Shown in pieces: positions 54,638 through 62,840 of a stretch of DNA of 64,000 bases. Location: assembly GCF_004331645.1 (NCBI RefSeq), contig NZ_SJSK01000005.1, positions 403,007-467,006 on the forward strand, given 5' to 3'. This DNA is from Pedobacter frigiditerrae. Lineage in GTDB: Bacteria > Bacteroidota > Bacteroidia > Sphingobacteriales > Sphingobacteriaceae. The notes under the pieces are model-generated. The model worked only from the letters and a program-made list of their open reading frames with translations. It did no database searches and was not told where the DNA came from. The position numbers were made by a program, and so were the translations under genes. Each line of letters starts with the position of its first letter. Positions within the stretch are counted from its first letter, which is position 1.

Positions 54638-57036
54638 TGGAAGTAGAAGAATTTTTAAAATTTCGCAAAAACCTGTTAAGAGAAGCCTGTGACAGTGAAG
54701 GGTTTGTAAATCAAAACCAGTTTATGACACAAACATTACCTTTAATGTATGACGCCAAACTAATAGACAGCGAAGAATGCAATGAGAGTTACTACTTGTA
54801 TAATGAGGACAACTTAAAGATAAATGGATATGCAGTAAACGATTCAGGGGAAAGACTTCAATTATTTCTGGTTGATGAAGCTAAGATCGACCTAGCTGCA
54901 AAGGCTGAAAATCTAAGTATATCTACAAAAGCCTATTATGAAAGTCAATTTAAAAGGGCAACTCGTTTTGTTAATAAGGCAATAAAAGGGCATCTTAATG
55001 ATGAGCTTCAGCTCTCCAGTCCAGTCAGAGCATTAGTCGCAAAAATGGCATCAGCCGAGGGTACGGAGCAATTCGATGTCGTTGAGATATTCCTGATATC
55101 TGCAACTGCAACTATTGAAACCAGAGGATCTACGCCCCAGCCGAAAAAATTTGATTTTGAGGACGAAGAACTTTCAGTCAGCTTTTCTAAAAATCGTTCC
55201 AAGGTAATCAAGAATGTTTTGATCATTAAAAGATTGATTGACTTGAACTTTCTATATAATGTGGAAATTTCTCGTGGACAAAGAGAAGCCCTAGTAATAG
55301 ATTTTGAAAAAGATTTCAATTACAGAATAGAAGCAATAAAAGCTGCAGATGAAGAACATTTTGAGTCATATCTCTGCGTATTACCAGCAACTATATTAGC
55401 TGACCTTTACCGTAAATATAGCACAAGGTTGTTAGAAAAGAATGTTCGTTCCTTTCTTCAATTCAAAGGAGCAAATGCTGGAATAAGAGAAACCATTAGA
55501 TTAACTCCAGAGAAATTTATTGCATTTAATAATGGAATAACAATTACATCAACTGGGAAGACAACATTAGAAAAAGAAGGTAAAGTCTATATCAGTTCAT
55601 TAACCGACTTTCAGATTGTAAATGGTGGGCAAACTACCGCTAGTATTTTTTTTACTAGAAAAGATGGGTTTTCAATCGAAAAGGTCAGAGTAATGGCGAA
55701 AATCAACGTTGCAAAGAATGTGACCGAAGAAGGCCTTGATGATTTAATCTCTAAAATAAGTCGCTATTCCAACTCTCAAACCAAGGTGTCAACGGTTGAC
55801 TTAGGTTCTCGAAACCCACAATTAACCAAAATCAAAGCACTATCAGATAGCGTAATGATGCCAAGTGGCAAAAAATGGTTTTTTGAAAAATCCAAAGGCG
55901 AATTTAGTACGCTCTTGCGAATGGGTGGAAAGGCCGAAAAAGACTATCCAAAAGATGTACGATTCTCCAAGGAGCAACTAGGAAAATATTTTACGGCATG
56001 GGGAGATCAACCTTATGTGGTAAAGAAAGGTGGGGATAAAGTATTCAAGTATTTTATTGATGCATTGAGTGGTGATGAAAATGGGAAAGGGAAATTGGAT
56101 GTCGACAGGAATTTTTATGAAATGCTCATTTCCAAGGTTATTATCTTTAAAAAATTGGAAGACATTTATGGGCAAGGTAAAAATGCAATTGGTCAAATTC
56201 GTTCTGCTGTCGTGCCCTATTCTATTTCAATACTTTACAAATTTACGGATGGAAGTAAAAATGGGATAGTATTCGATCTTTCAAGGATATGGCTTAAGGG
56301 AACTTTAGAGGATGATCTTTCAACATTTATGAGCGAGATGATGTTTCTAATGAATAATTTGATAAAAAAATATGCGCAGAGTGATGATCTTGGAGAGTAT
56401 TCTAAACGTAAGGAACTTTGGGACAATATTTCGCAAAGCTCAGAGATATCTAATTATATGGAGTCTTCAAATGCCCAAAAAATTCTAGAGAAATATACCA
56501 TAACAAAAGAGGCACTTAAAGCAAAGCTTAATAAAAAGTCAAAGCAAAAATTTGCCGACCTTGCTAGCCTTAAGCACAATGTATTAATCTTTAGCAGAAC
56601 TGCTGATTATTATAAAAAACTGGGGTTGATTATTTCAAGTCAGATTTCCCAATCACAACGTAACAAAATCGACCATATTATTAACTGCATTGTAAATAAG
56701 AATGACATTACAGACGAGTATTTAAGCTTTGAAAACGAACTAATACACTTAGTTAGGTCAACTAACCCTGAAACTTTCGATAAGATTGAAATCTCTATGG
56801 ATGAAAGTTGGCAGGCTTCTTTTGACCTTATTACAAGTATTTATAATAACTGCTTGGAACAGTCTGAAAATATTCTATCAGCATTTCAGCGTCAAAGAGA
56901 AATTGTAAAGGCTAAAGGTGCAAAGTTTTACTCCGTTTATGATGAGATTGGAAAACTATTAAATGAGGGCAAAAGCCCTAGTATAAAGCATTTATTTAGC
57001 GTAAGGTCAACATTAAACAAATCAGTGGATGCCTAG
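54637..57036 (+). CDS. AIPR (abortive infection phage resistance) family protein
   Basis: The 799-residue protein contains the AIPR core: IRETIRLTPEKFIAFNNGIT, FQIVNGGQTTASIFF and KISRYSNSQTKVSTVDLGSR. The N-terminal half is alpha/beta, the C-terminal half is helical. AIPR proteins are linked to abortive infection, and their molecular activity is not settled. As last gene of the operon, with a one-base overlap to the nuclease gene, it probably works as a component of the same system. It ends 54 bases before the repeat that borders the island. Confidence 0.88.
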   Translation: MEVEEFLKFRKNLLREACDSEGFVNQNQFMTQTLPLMYDAKLIDSEECNESYYLYNEDNLKINGYAVNDSGERLQLFLVDEAKIDLAAKAENLSISTKAYYESQFKRATRFVNKAIKGHLNDELQLSSPVRALVAKMASAEGTEQFDVVEIFLISATATIETRGSTPQPKKFDFEDEELSVSFSKNRSKVIKNVLIIKRLIDLNFLYNVEISRGQREALVIDFEKDFNYRIEAIKAADEEHFESYLCVLPATILADLYRKYSTRLLEKNVRSFLQFKGANAGIRETIRLTPEKFIAFNNGITITSTGKTTLEKEGKVYISSLTDFQIVNGGQTTASIFFTRKDGFSIEKVRVMAKINVAKNVTEEGLDDLISKISRYSNSQTKVSTVDLGSRNPQLTKIKALSDSVMMPSGKKWFFEKSKGEFSTLLRMGGKAEKDYPKDVRFSKEQLGKYFTAWGDQPYVVKKGGDKVFKYFIDALSGDENGKGKLDVDRNFYEMLISKVIIFKKLEDIYGQGKNAIGQIRSAVVPYSISILYKFTDGSKNGIVFDLSRIWLKGTLEDDLSTFMSEMMFLMNNLIKKYAQSDDLGEYSKRKELWDNISQSSEISNYMESSNAQKILEKYTITKEALKAKLNKKSKQKFADLASLKHNVLIFSRTADYYKKLGLIISSQISQSQRNKIDHIINCIVNKNDITDEYLSFENELIHLVRSTNPETFDKIEISMDESWQASFDLITSIYNNCLEQSENILSAFQRQREIVKAKGAKFYSVYDEIGKLLNEGKSPSIKHLFSVRSTLNKSVDA

Positions 57037-57090
57037 AATTTTATTCAAACTATTACAACATAATCAGAATTTAAAGTAAGTTTCAAAACG

Positions 57091-57143
57091 TTATTGCCCG
57101 CAAGGGCCGCCCGATATTTTTGAGAATATCAGGTTGCCCTTGC
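57091..57143. terminator. Nested hairpin at the right border of cargo 2
   Basis: GCAAGGGC (57100-57107) and GCCCTTGC (57136-57143) pair over 8 bp, enclosing GATATT and AATATC, which pair inside. It lies between the convergent AIPR and DUF932 genes and could terminate both. Its first 24 bases are identical to 39449-39472. Confidence 0.55.
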
Positions 57144-57159
57144 ACAATGTGGGATTGCT

Positions 57160-58224
57160 TTAGTTCAATGCATTCACGCCCACCTTTGCAAATTCATTGC
57201 ACAAATCAAATGTGGCTTGCGCCCTGCCCAATGCATTGCCTGTCATAATGGATTTAAACTTTGTTTCGGTGTCCTTATAGCTTTTCACATTCTGAAAATA
57301 ACCCGTTACAGCATTATAAACGCCAAACAAGCTACCTTTTGTAGTTTCAATCTGCTGGGTCGGACTTGTGGCGGAATACTCTAAAACCTTATCGACCATA
57401 TTGGTAAATACACTTGAAAATTCATCTTGCTTTCCTGTTTGCAAATTTTGTAACATTTCCTTGTTTGGAGCCATTGCCATTTGCACCAGTTTTTTAACCT
57501 GCTTATCGGTAATTTTCACTTTAGACCATTGGTTAAAAAGCCCCTCCATTTCTTTTGCCAATAGATTGGTAATGCCGAGCAATTTGCACGCTTCTTTTAA
57601 CCTATCGTGTGCGCTTGCGGTGTGGCGTATTTTAACCGCATTGCTCTGATTTCTCAAAGCGGCATTCAATGTATTTTGGCAACAAATCCTAATTGGGGTA
57701 AATGATGCGGTAATGCTTCCAAAACCATCGTGCGAAGTAGTTAGAAACAAAAACTGTTCGATTAAATCGTTCTTTCCCACTTTGATGTATTCAGGCAGTT
57801 TTGCTGTTATAAAAATGCGTTCCCCTTTTCCCAATGCCCCTGCTGTTTCGTATTTAATCCCATCTTTTCCGCCTACAATGCTATCGAAAAACGAAAAGGC
57901 ATCTATATTCTGTACAACGTGGTAATCCCTGCCAACTACGCCCAAAACCTCATCGGTATCAGTTCTAACCGTTGCATAATGGTTAGGTACATCTACACGC
58001 CATTCCATAACAATATCGTTGTCCTCGGTTTCGGGCGTGGTATCGTCCCCATAGGTAAACAGGTTACGTTTTTCAACGATATAATCCAGACCTGCGTATT
58101 TTATTGCTTCTGCACTTGTCGGATAATTTTCTATGATTGTACCCAATCCGTGCCACGCTTTTTCCTTGACAGAAAAAAAGCTATGGTTTTCGGTCTTGCT
58201 GTTATAGTTTAGGTTGTGTGCCAT
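57160..58224 (-). CDS. DUF932 phage/plasmid-like protein
   Basis: The 354-residue protein matches the DUF932 / phage-plasmid-like family: early AWHGLGTIIENYPTSAEAIK, YATVRTDTDEVLGVVGRDYH, then ALGKGERIFITAKLP and TPIRICCQNTLNAAL. The function is not firmly known. It is frequent on Bacteroidota conjugative elements, where it belongs to the backbone. Its 3' end is found again at 39539-39685, which shows that this gene is the fixed right-hand border of the cargo site. The upstream small gene overlaps its start by 23 bases. Confidence 0.85.
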   Translation of the reverse strand: MAHNLNYNSKTENHSFFSVKEKAWHGLGTIIENYPTSAEAIKYAGLDYIVEKRNLFTYGDDTTPETEDNDIVMEWRVDVPNHYATVRTDTDEVLGVVGRDYHVVQNIDAFSFFDSIVGGKDGIKYETAGALGKGERIFITAKLPEYIKVGKNDLIEQFLFLTTSHDGFGSITASFTPIRICCQNTLNAALRNQSNAVKIRHTASAHDRLKEACKLLGITNLLAKEMEGLFNQWSKVKITDKQVKKLVQMAMAPNKEMLQNLQTGKQDEFSSVFTNMVDKVLEYSATSPTQQIETTKGSLFGVYNAVTGYFQNVKSYKDTETKFKSIMTGNALGRAQATFDLCNEFAKVGVNALN

Positions 58225-58408
58225 GATAAATGTTTTTAGGGTTTCTAACTCTTGATAATAGAATTTCAGTTTCCAAAATATTGATGTTAGCGGTATCGCT
58301 AAGGCTTAATTTTGACTGTGTTTCTATTTCATTTACAATTTCTGATAATTGGGTATGGTCGGCATGGACTGCCACGCGAACCATAATAAATAAGGTTTCG
58401 TATTTCAT
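58202..58408 (-). CDS. Small hypothetical protein
   Basis: The 68-residue protein has an alternating beta-alpha pattern (TLFIMVRVAVHADHTQLSEI), with no signal or membrane segment. It overlaps the start of DUF932 by 23 bases. Its own ATG overlaps the TGA of the 44-residue gene upstream (ATGA), so the three genes are translationally linked. I do not recognise the family. Confidence 0.6.
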   Translation of the reverse strand: MKYETLFIMVRVAVHADHTQLSEIVNEIETQSKLSLSDTANINILETEILLSRVRNPKNIYHGTQPKL

Positions 58409-58539
58409 CTTTTTTGGGTATGTAATTTTTTGAACTTATCTAACTGCTTGTAAAATGCCCTTGGGTTTTCCTCCTCGAATTCCAACCCATAGCCCGACCA
58501 GTATAACTGGTCTAAGAATTCTATAAATGCCTCGAACAT
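58405..58539 (-). CDS. Very small hypothetical protein (44 aa)
   Basis: This minus-strand frame encodes 44 residues, starting MFEAFIEFLDQLYWSGYGLE and ending in a basic helix. It is helical with aromatic residues. The stop overlaps the start of the next gene (ATGA), a strong sign of a real translated gene. Function is unknown. Confidence 0.5.
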   Translation of the reverse strand: MFEAFIEFLDQLYWSGYGLEFEEENPRAFYKQLDKFKKLHTQKR

Positions 58540-58565
58540 GATATGTGGATTAGTAGAAAAATGAT

Positions 58566-58594
58566 AAACGCCCCACCCAAAAGGCAGGGCGTTT
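58566..58594 (-). terminator. Intrinsic terminator of the lysine-rich protein gene
   Basis: AAACGCCC and GGGCGTTT pair over 8 bp, 7 bases downstream of the stop of the minus-strand gene at 58601. On that strand the hairpin is followed by ATCATTTTTCT. It separates this gene from the small-gene/DUF932 operon. Confidence 0.6.
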
Positions 58595-58600
58595 GATCAA

Positions 58601-59188
58601 TTACTTTTGAGGAATAAAGATTTCACCTTCGATTTCAGCCAATTTATCCACGCAAAGCGTGTTGACCATTTTTGCGACTGCATTAATGATAAAAGGGTTT
58701 TTGGTGGTAAACTCTCTGCCTTTGTCGTCCTCAATAGTCAATTCACAACCTTGAAAATGTGTGCTCTCGGTTTCCTCCGCATCGTCTTTTTGCGCTACCT
58801 CGAAAGCTTCCAATGTTCCGATTGTTTCCAAAAGCTTACCCCTTTGATTGATACGGCGGTTCAAGTCCAAAGCGAGTTTAATAGTTGCTTCCAAGTTCAT
58901 TGCGGGTTTTTCTTCCTTTAACTGCTCCTTGATTTCCATTTTTGTTGGCTCTGCCTTTGGTGCTTCGGCAATTACCACTAGCGCTTTTGTCGTTTCCTTT
59001 GACTGTTCCTCAGTCTTAGCTATTACAGGTTTGGCGGTTTCTACTTCTGCCTTTGGTTTTTCTTTGTCGGGATCAACCTGATTAGCATTTTCTTTCAATG
59101 GCACTGCCGGACGGATTGCCGATTTATCGGTTGATGTATTTTTAACTGCTCCGTTCTCTTTTCCGCTTGTGATTACTGTTGTTTTCAT
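58601..59188 (-). CDS. Lysine-rich hypothetical protein of the conjugative element
   Basis: The 195-residue protein has a disordered first half rich in K, E, P and T (residues 1-95). A compact C-terminal domain follows, with a helix (LNRRINQRGKLLETIGTLEAF) and a beta part (CELTIEDDKGREF). No signal or membrane segment is present. I do not recognise a named family, but its position between DUF932 and conjugation genes suggests a backbone gene. It may bind nucleic acid or act as an accessory factor. Confidence 0.6.
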   Translation of the reverse strand: MKTTVITSGKENGAVKNTSTDKSAIRPAVPLKENANQVDPDKEKPKAEVETAKPVIAKTEEQSKETTKALVVIAEAPKAEPTKMEIKEQLKEEKPAMNLEATIKLALDLNRRINQRGKLLETIGTLEAFEVAQKDDAEETESTHFQGCELTIEDDKGREFTTKNPFIINAVAKMVNTLCVDKLAEIEGEIFIPQK

Positions 59189-59689
59189 GATTTCTGATTT
59201 TTAAATTTCTACTGATGATTATTTGAATGATTTGCCCCAATAGGGCGGTTCTGCCTGTGCGAAATGCTATTGCCTTTTCGCTGTTCGGGTCGGTGGGTGG
59301 GCTTCTGCCTTTTGTTGTGCGCATGGGTTTTCTCCTTTTAAAATTCAGTCGGCAGGAGCCTCCTGCCTTTTTGTTAAATGCCATCACCTGACCACAATCC
59401 AGTAGGCAGGCAAGACTTTGCGAAAAAAAATACTACCCGAGCGCAGCGAGGTGTGGAGATTTTTTTTCAGCAAACCCCCTTGGGGGCTTGGTCTTGACTA
59501 GGCTAATGGATTGTTCAGAAATTTTGGCACAAAAAGGTTGGGGGTAATTTGAATGCACATACTAAAAGTTGATAAGTGCTGTGCATATAGTGGCAAAAAT
59601 GGAGTTATTGATTTCGTAGTGTTACGAATTTCAGAGGTATAATTGTATAAGTTAAATGATAAGCTACCTTTATAAAAAGACAATGAGCT
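59189..59689. other. Divergent regulatory region with hairpins
   Basis: About 500 bases separate the lysine-rich protein gene from the plus-strand nuclease-like gene. Notable sequences are GGCAGGA / TCCTGCC at 59351-59367 followed by TTTTT, the GC-rich CGAGCGCAGCGAG near 59448, and CCCCC-TT-GGGGG at 59475-59486. The minus frame 59142-59387 is open but overlaps the gene and is compositionally unlike protein. A transfer origin or promoter is possible. I see no relaxase gene nearby to support an oriT. Confidence 0.4.
59351..59372 (+). terminator. Plus-direction terminator-like hairpin
   Basis: GGCAGGA and TCCTGCC pair over 7 bp around GCC and are followed by TTTTT on the plus strand. There is no plus-strand gene just upstream, so it may protect the downstream gene from readthrough or belong to an attenuator. 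Confidence 0.35.
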
Positions 59690-61420
59690 ATGTTTAAAAT
59701 GAGCCAGTTAGCAGAATTAAAAACTGTGTTTCCTGAAGGGGGTAATCTTAAATATGAAGACCTATTGAAGGGAATACGAAAAGACACATTAACAAAAGTG
59801 GCTACCTATTTAATAGGAAAAAATCTATTTTCAGATGAAGCAGTAGATAATTTGCCTGCTTTAGAAAATTGGTTTAGCGATGGCAATAAAGTATTTGCAG
59901 ATGATATGTATAATAGGATAATAGCTTATGAGAAGCAATCTGGGCACAAATTAACTGTTGTTTACAATATCTCTTGTTTAAAAATATTACAATATGGACT
60001 TGAACTGGAAGAGCAGGGATTACTCGACCAAAAGTCAAAAGAACAATCTGAGATTGATCTCTTTTTAGCTATGCTCGCGCTAAATCAGAATGAAGATTAT
60101 CATCATACAAAAGATATAGAGAAGATAAAAGCTGGATTTTCAGAATCCATCGTCCCAGCGGCACTTATGTTGAACTATTCTTTCCCAAATCAGGATATTA
60201 CGAATTTTCATTTCGAAGATTATAATGGCTGTCAAGTAATTAAATACCTCTTTTTGTTTAATTTTTTGGAGCAAAGTAATGAAGGTAAGGAGCTTATTAA
60301 AAGGTTTTGTGATTTCTTTAATCTTAAAAACTGGCAGGATTACCTAGGCGCTGTGTTTCCATTAATACTAGCGTGGACAAAGAGGGAACATGGGGGTGCC
60401 CTTGATATGGTATTGGAAAAAAATAACGGTTATAATGACAGCTATCAGTTCTTGAAAAAACTTGCCCTTGGTAATTATATCAAGATGGAAGACCATGACT
60501 ACATTAAAATCCGGGAAAAGCCTCTCATAGAATTGGACGATGTTACTTTCAGGATAATCCATCCATTATTTGTTTCCGATAAAATATATAAGGGGATGTT
60601 TTTCTTATTAAAGCAGCTTAATGAGGAAGGAGCTAAGCTTATTGGCAACTTTCGATCGTGGTATACTACAAACTTCTCTGAAGGTTATTGTTTTGTGGAA
60701 TTGATAAAGTATTCGTTTCACAAACCTGATATACTATTTTTTGACGATGAATTAAAAGCTTCAGGTATTGTTGGCCCTCCAGATAGCTATCTAAGACAGG
60801 GGGATGATGTGTTTCTCTTCGAGAATAAAGATATACTCATCGGCGCCTCGATTAAAGGTTCTTACGACTTCGAGGCTCTGATAGCCGAATTGAAGAAGAA
60901 ACTACTTATAGAAGGAACGCGAGGTGTCGGCATCGGACAGATCATCAACAACATTCGTAAATTGTTAACAGGAGAAAATACATTTGACGATGGCTTCGCT
61001 GGTGGCCAAACCAATATTTATCCCATTATAACCTTGCACGACCCAATGTTTGACGCACCCGGTTTAAATTACATTATGAATGCCTTTTTTCAGGAAGAAC
61101 TTGATAAACTTAGAAAGGAAGGTATAAATGTAGATAGGGTTAAGCCGCTTGCATTGGTTAATATTGATGCGATGATACAAGTATCACCGCTTTTAAAAAG
61201 TGGTAAAATAATATTTAAGGACATGTTCGAATATTATTACAATTTCCTTGTCGTGGATAAAAGCAAAGCAAAAAATTACGCCGAGCTTGAATCACTCTAT
61301 AAAAATGCGATGCCACCATTTTATTATTACATGAAGAACTACCTAAATGAAAAAATGGGTGAAAACTGGCGTTCCGAAGATTTAATGAGACTACTCCTTG
61401 AAAAGAATAAAATTGAGTGA
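59690..61420 (+). CDS. Orphan PD-(D/E)XK-like nuclease candidate
   Basis: I do not recognise this 576-residue protein as a whole. It is cytoplasmic, with a helical N-terminal 340 residues. At about 362-381 it contains GPPDSYLRQGDDVFLFENKD: D365, then E378 and K380 in a strand, as in PD-(D/E)XK nucleases. A helical end follows. It is a lone plus-strand gene inserted among minus-strand element genes and shares no operon, a typical position for a one-gene defence cargo. The start ATG at 59690 has a second ATG three codons later. Confidence 0.5.
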   Translation: MFKMSQLAELKTVFPEGGNLKYEDLLKGIRKDTLTKVATYLIGKNLFSDEAVDNLPALENWFSDGNKVFADDMYNRIIAYEKQSGHKLTVVYNISCLKILQYGLELEEQGLLDQKSKEQSEIDLFLAMLALNQNEDYHHTKDIEKIKAGFSESIVPAALMLNYSFPNQDITNFHFEDYNGCQVIKYLFLFNFLEQSNEGKELIKRFCDFFNLKNWQDYLGAVFPLILAWTKREHGGALDMVLEKNNGYNDSYQFLKKLALGNYIKMEDHDYIKIREKPLIELDDVTFRIIHPLFVSDKIYKGMFFLLKQLNEEGAKLIGNFRSWYTTNFSEGYCFVELIKYSFHKPDILFFDDELKASGIVGPPDSYLRQGDDVFLFENKDILIGASIKGSYDFEALIAELKKKLLIEGTRGVGIGQIINNIRKLLTGENTFDDGFAGGQTNIYPIITLHDPMFDAPGLNYIMNAFFQEELDKLRKEGINVDRVKPLALVNIDAMIQVSPLLKSGKIIFKDMFEYYYNFLVVDKSKAKNYAELESLYKNAMPPFYYYMKNYLNEKMGENWRSEDLMRLLLEKNKIE

Positions 61421-61533
61421 GTTTATAATATTGATATGATAGATGATATATCAATAGGTGAAGAACACATAAAGCAATTATTTGCCTAGTTCTTTCAAAA
61501 GATAAATATACCGAACATTAATATAACAGAAAA

Positions 61534-61563
61534 GTATACCTGACCGGAAATGGTCAGGTATAC
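61534..61563. terminator. Perfect 12-bp hairpin, bidirectional terminator
   Basis: GTATACCTGACC and GGTCAGGTATAC pair perfectly over 12 bp around GGAAAT. On the minus strand TTTTCTGTT follows, on the plus strand AAAAACAATATTTTT. It lies between the convergent nuclease-like gene and the H1-like gene and can end both. Confidence 0.7.
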
Positions 61564-61576
61564 AAAAACAATATTT

Positions 61577-61753
61577 TTACTTTGAATTTTTCTTTTCCGA
61601 AATCTCTTTTCTGATATCGGTTGCCAGCACCTTTAAATCCTGCATTGCTTTACGTACTCTAGTACCTGCTGCACTGTTATTTGAGTTATAGAATTTTCCA
61701 GAATCTGTTTCAAGATCGGAGATTAACTGTTTTACCTTTTGAAATTTTTCCAT
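61577..61753 (-). CDS. Histone H1-like protein (Hc1 family)
   Basis: The 58-residue protein starts MEKFQKVKQLISDLETDSGK and continues with FYNSNNSAAGTRVRKAMQDL and VLATDIRKEISEKKNSK. This matches the small Bacteroidota histone H1-like family: a helix, an NSAAGTRxRK turn and a basic tail. It is expected to bind DNA and affect nucleoid or element packaging. It is a single-gene unit with a strong terminator, next to the DUF3945-type gene. Confidence 0.8.
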   Translation of the reverse strand: MEKFQKVKQLISDLETDSGKFYNSNNSAAGTRVRKAMQDLKVLATDIRKEISEKKNSK

Positions 61754-61815
61754 AATTGTAATGTTTTATGATTGTTAATTAATTAGTTCCGCTTAAACGA
61801 ATATATAATTTTAGG

Positions 61816-62805
61816 TTAAACTCCCATTCCCTGACCGTGAGCGACTTCCTTGTCTTTGCCCTGTTCCATTTTCTTAGCAAAGACATTGCTCATTTCTAGT
61901 CCAGTTTCCTTTTGAAATTGTTCCCTTTTTTCAGGCTTTCCGTTCTCCGCATAGAAATTCAGCTTACCGTATCGAACAGCGGTCTCCAGGTACATTTTGG
62001 TTTCCTGCCCATCTTTTTCAACGGTGATTAGCGGACGGTTACCATTGATCAGTGAAGTTTCCAATGCTTCCGCCTTTTTGGGATCAGCCATTTCCTTGAT
62101 TTTATATTCATCCAAAAGGGTTTTCACATCATAACCATAGGCATCGGTAAACTGGCGGAAAGTGAGGTTATTCTGGCGATCTCTTTCCTTTTCGGTATCG
62201 AGTTGCATCCAAGCCTTATATGGTGTTCCCTCCCTGCTCAATAAGTCATCACGATAAACCGACCTGCCCTGAACCAAGTTAGCTGCCTGTTCTTTTGAGA
62301 ATCCCTTTCCATGATCAAGCCAAAATGTCTGTGGCAATGGTGGAGAATAAAATTCGCGTTTGAAATCCCTTGAAACATAATTGATCTTGCCCTCTTCCAT
62401 ATTGGCGAGCATCGCCTTGTTTGCGGCATCTTTACCTACGGCAAGCTCACTATTACCTTTCTGCTGTTTAAAGAAGTCTATGGCTTCGGCTACGTTTTCC
62501 AGTTTCTTAACGATGTTTTTTCCTTCCTCAGTTTTGGTGATCACCATAAACTTTTGACCTTCCTCCAATGGCTTGCCCTGGTTATGTACCGCCTCCAATC
62601 GGTTAAGGTAATAGTAATCGGACTGACCAGACTGCTTGAAATGCAGCGTAATATCTACCTGACCTCTATTTGCCTTTACTTCATCGTAAAGTTTAAAGGC
62701 TGGATCATCGTTTTTCATGTGCTCTTCCATTTTTGCAATCAGCGGATCGCTAAAGCCCAGTTTCTTCATCTCATCTTTGAGATCTTCAAGATTGTTTAAA
62801 TTCAT
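61816..62805 (-). CDS. DUF3945/DUF4099-type conjugative-element protein
   Basis: The 329-residue protein begins with a helical part (NLEDLKDEMKKLGFSDPLIA). A beta-rich region follows (VDITLHFKQSGQSDYYYLNR), then repeated segments like EEGKINYVSRDFKREFYSPP and NRPLITVEKDGQETKMYLET. Such proteins, usually labelled DUF3945 or DUF4099, are frequent on Bacteroidota conjugative transposons. Their role is not established. The gene lies 35 bases downstream of traM on the same strand. The family name is recalled from the sequence style, so moderate confidence. Confidence 0.6.
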   Translation of the reverse strand: MNLNNLEDLKDEMKKLGFSDPLIAKMEEHMKNDDPAFKLYDEVKANRGQVDITLHFKQSGQSDYYYLNRLEAVHNQGKPLEEGQKFMVITKTEEGKNIVKKLENVAEAIDFFKQQKGNSELAVGKDAANKAMLANMEEGKINYVSRDFKREFYSPPLPQTFWLDHGKGFSKEQAANLVQGRSVYRDDLLSREGTPYKAWMQLDTEKERDRQNNLTFRQFTDAYGYDVKTLLDEYKIKEMADPKKAEALETSLINGNRPLITVEKDGQETKMYLETAVRYGKLNFYAENGKPEKREQFQKETGLEMSNVFAKKMEQGKDKEVAHGQGMGV

Positions 62806-62840
62806 GTCTTTATGTCTTTTGTTAAAAATCTTATTGTTAA

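Noticed and set aside
59142..59387. Open frame of 81 codons on the minus strand
   Set aside because: It overlaps the lysine-rich protein gene, spans a terminator-like hairpin and has low-complexity basic composition unlike a folded protein.
59440..59490. Origin of transfer in the GC-rich hairpin stretch
   Set aside because: There is no relaxase gene adjacent and no recognised nic sequence. It is only described as a hairpin-containing intergenic region.
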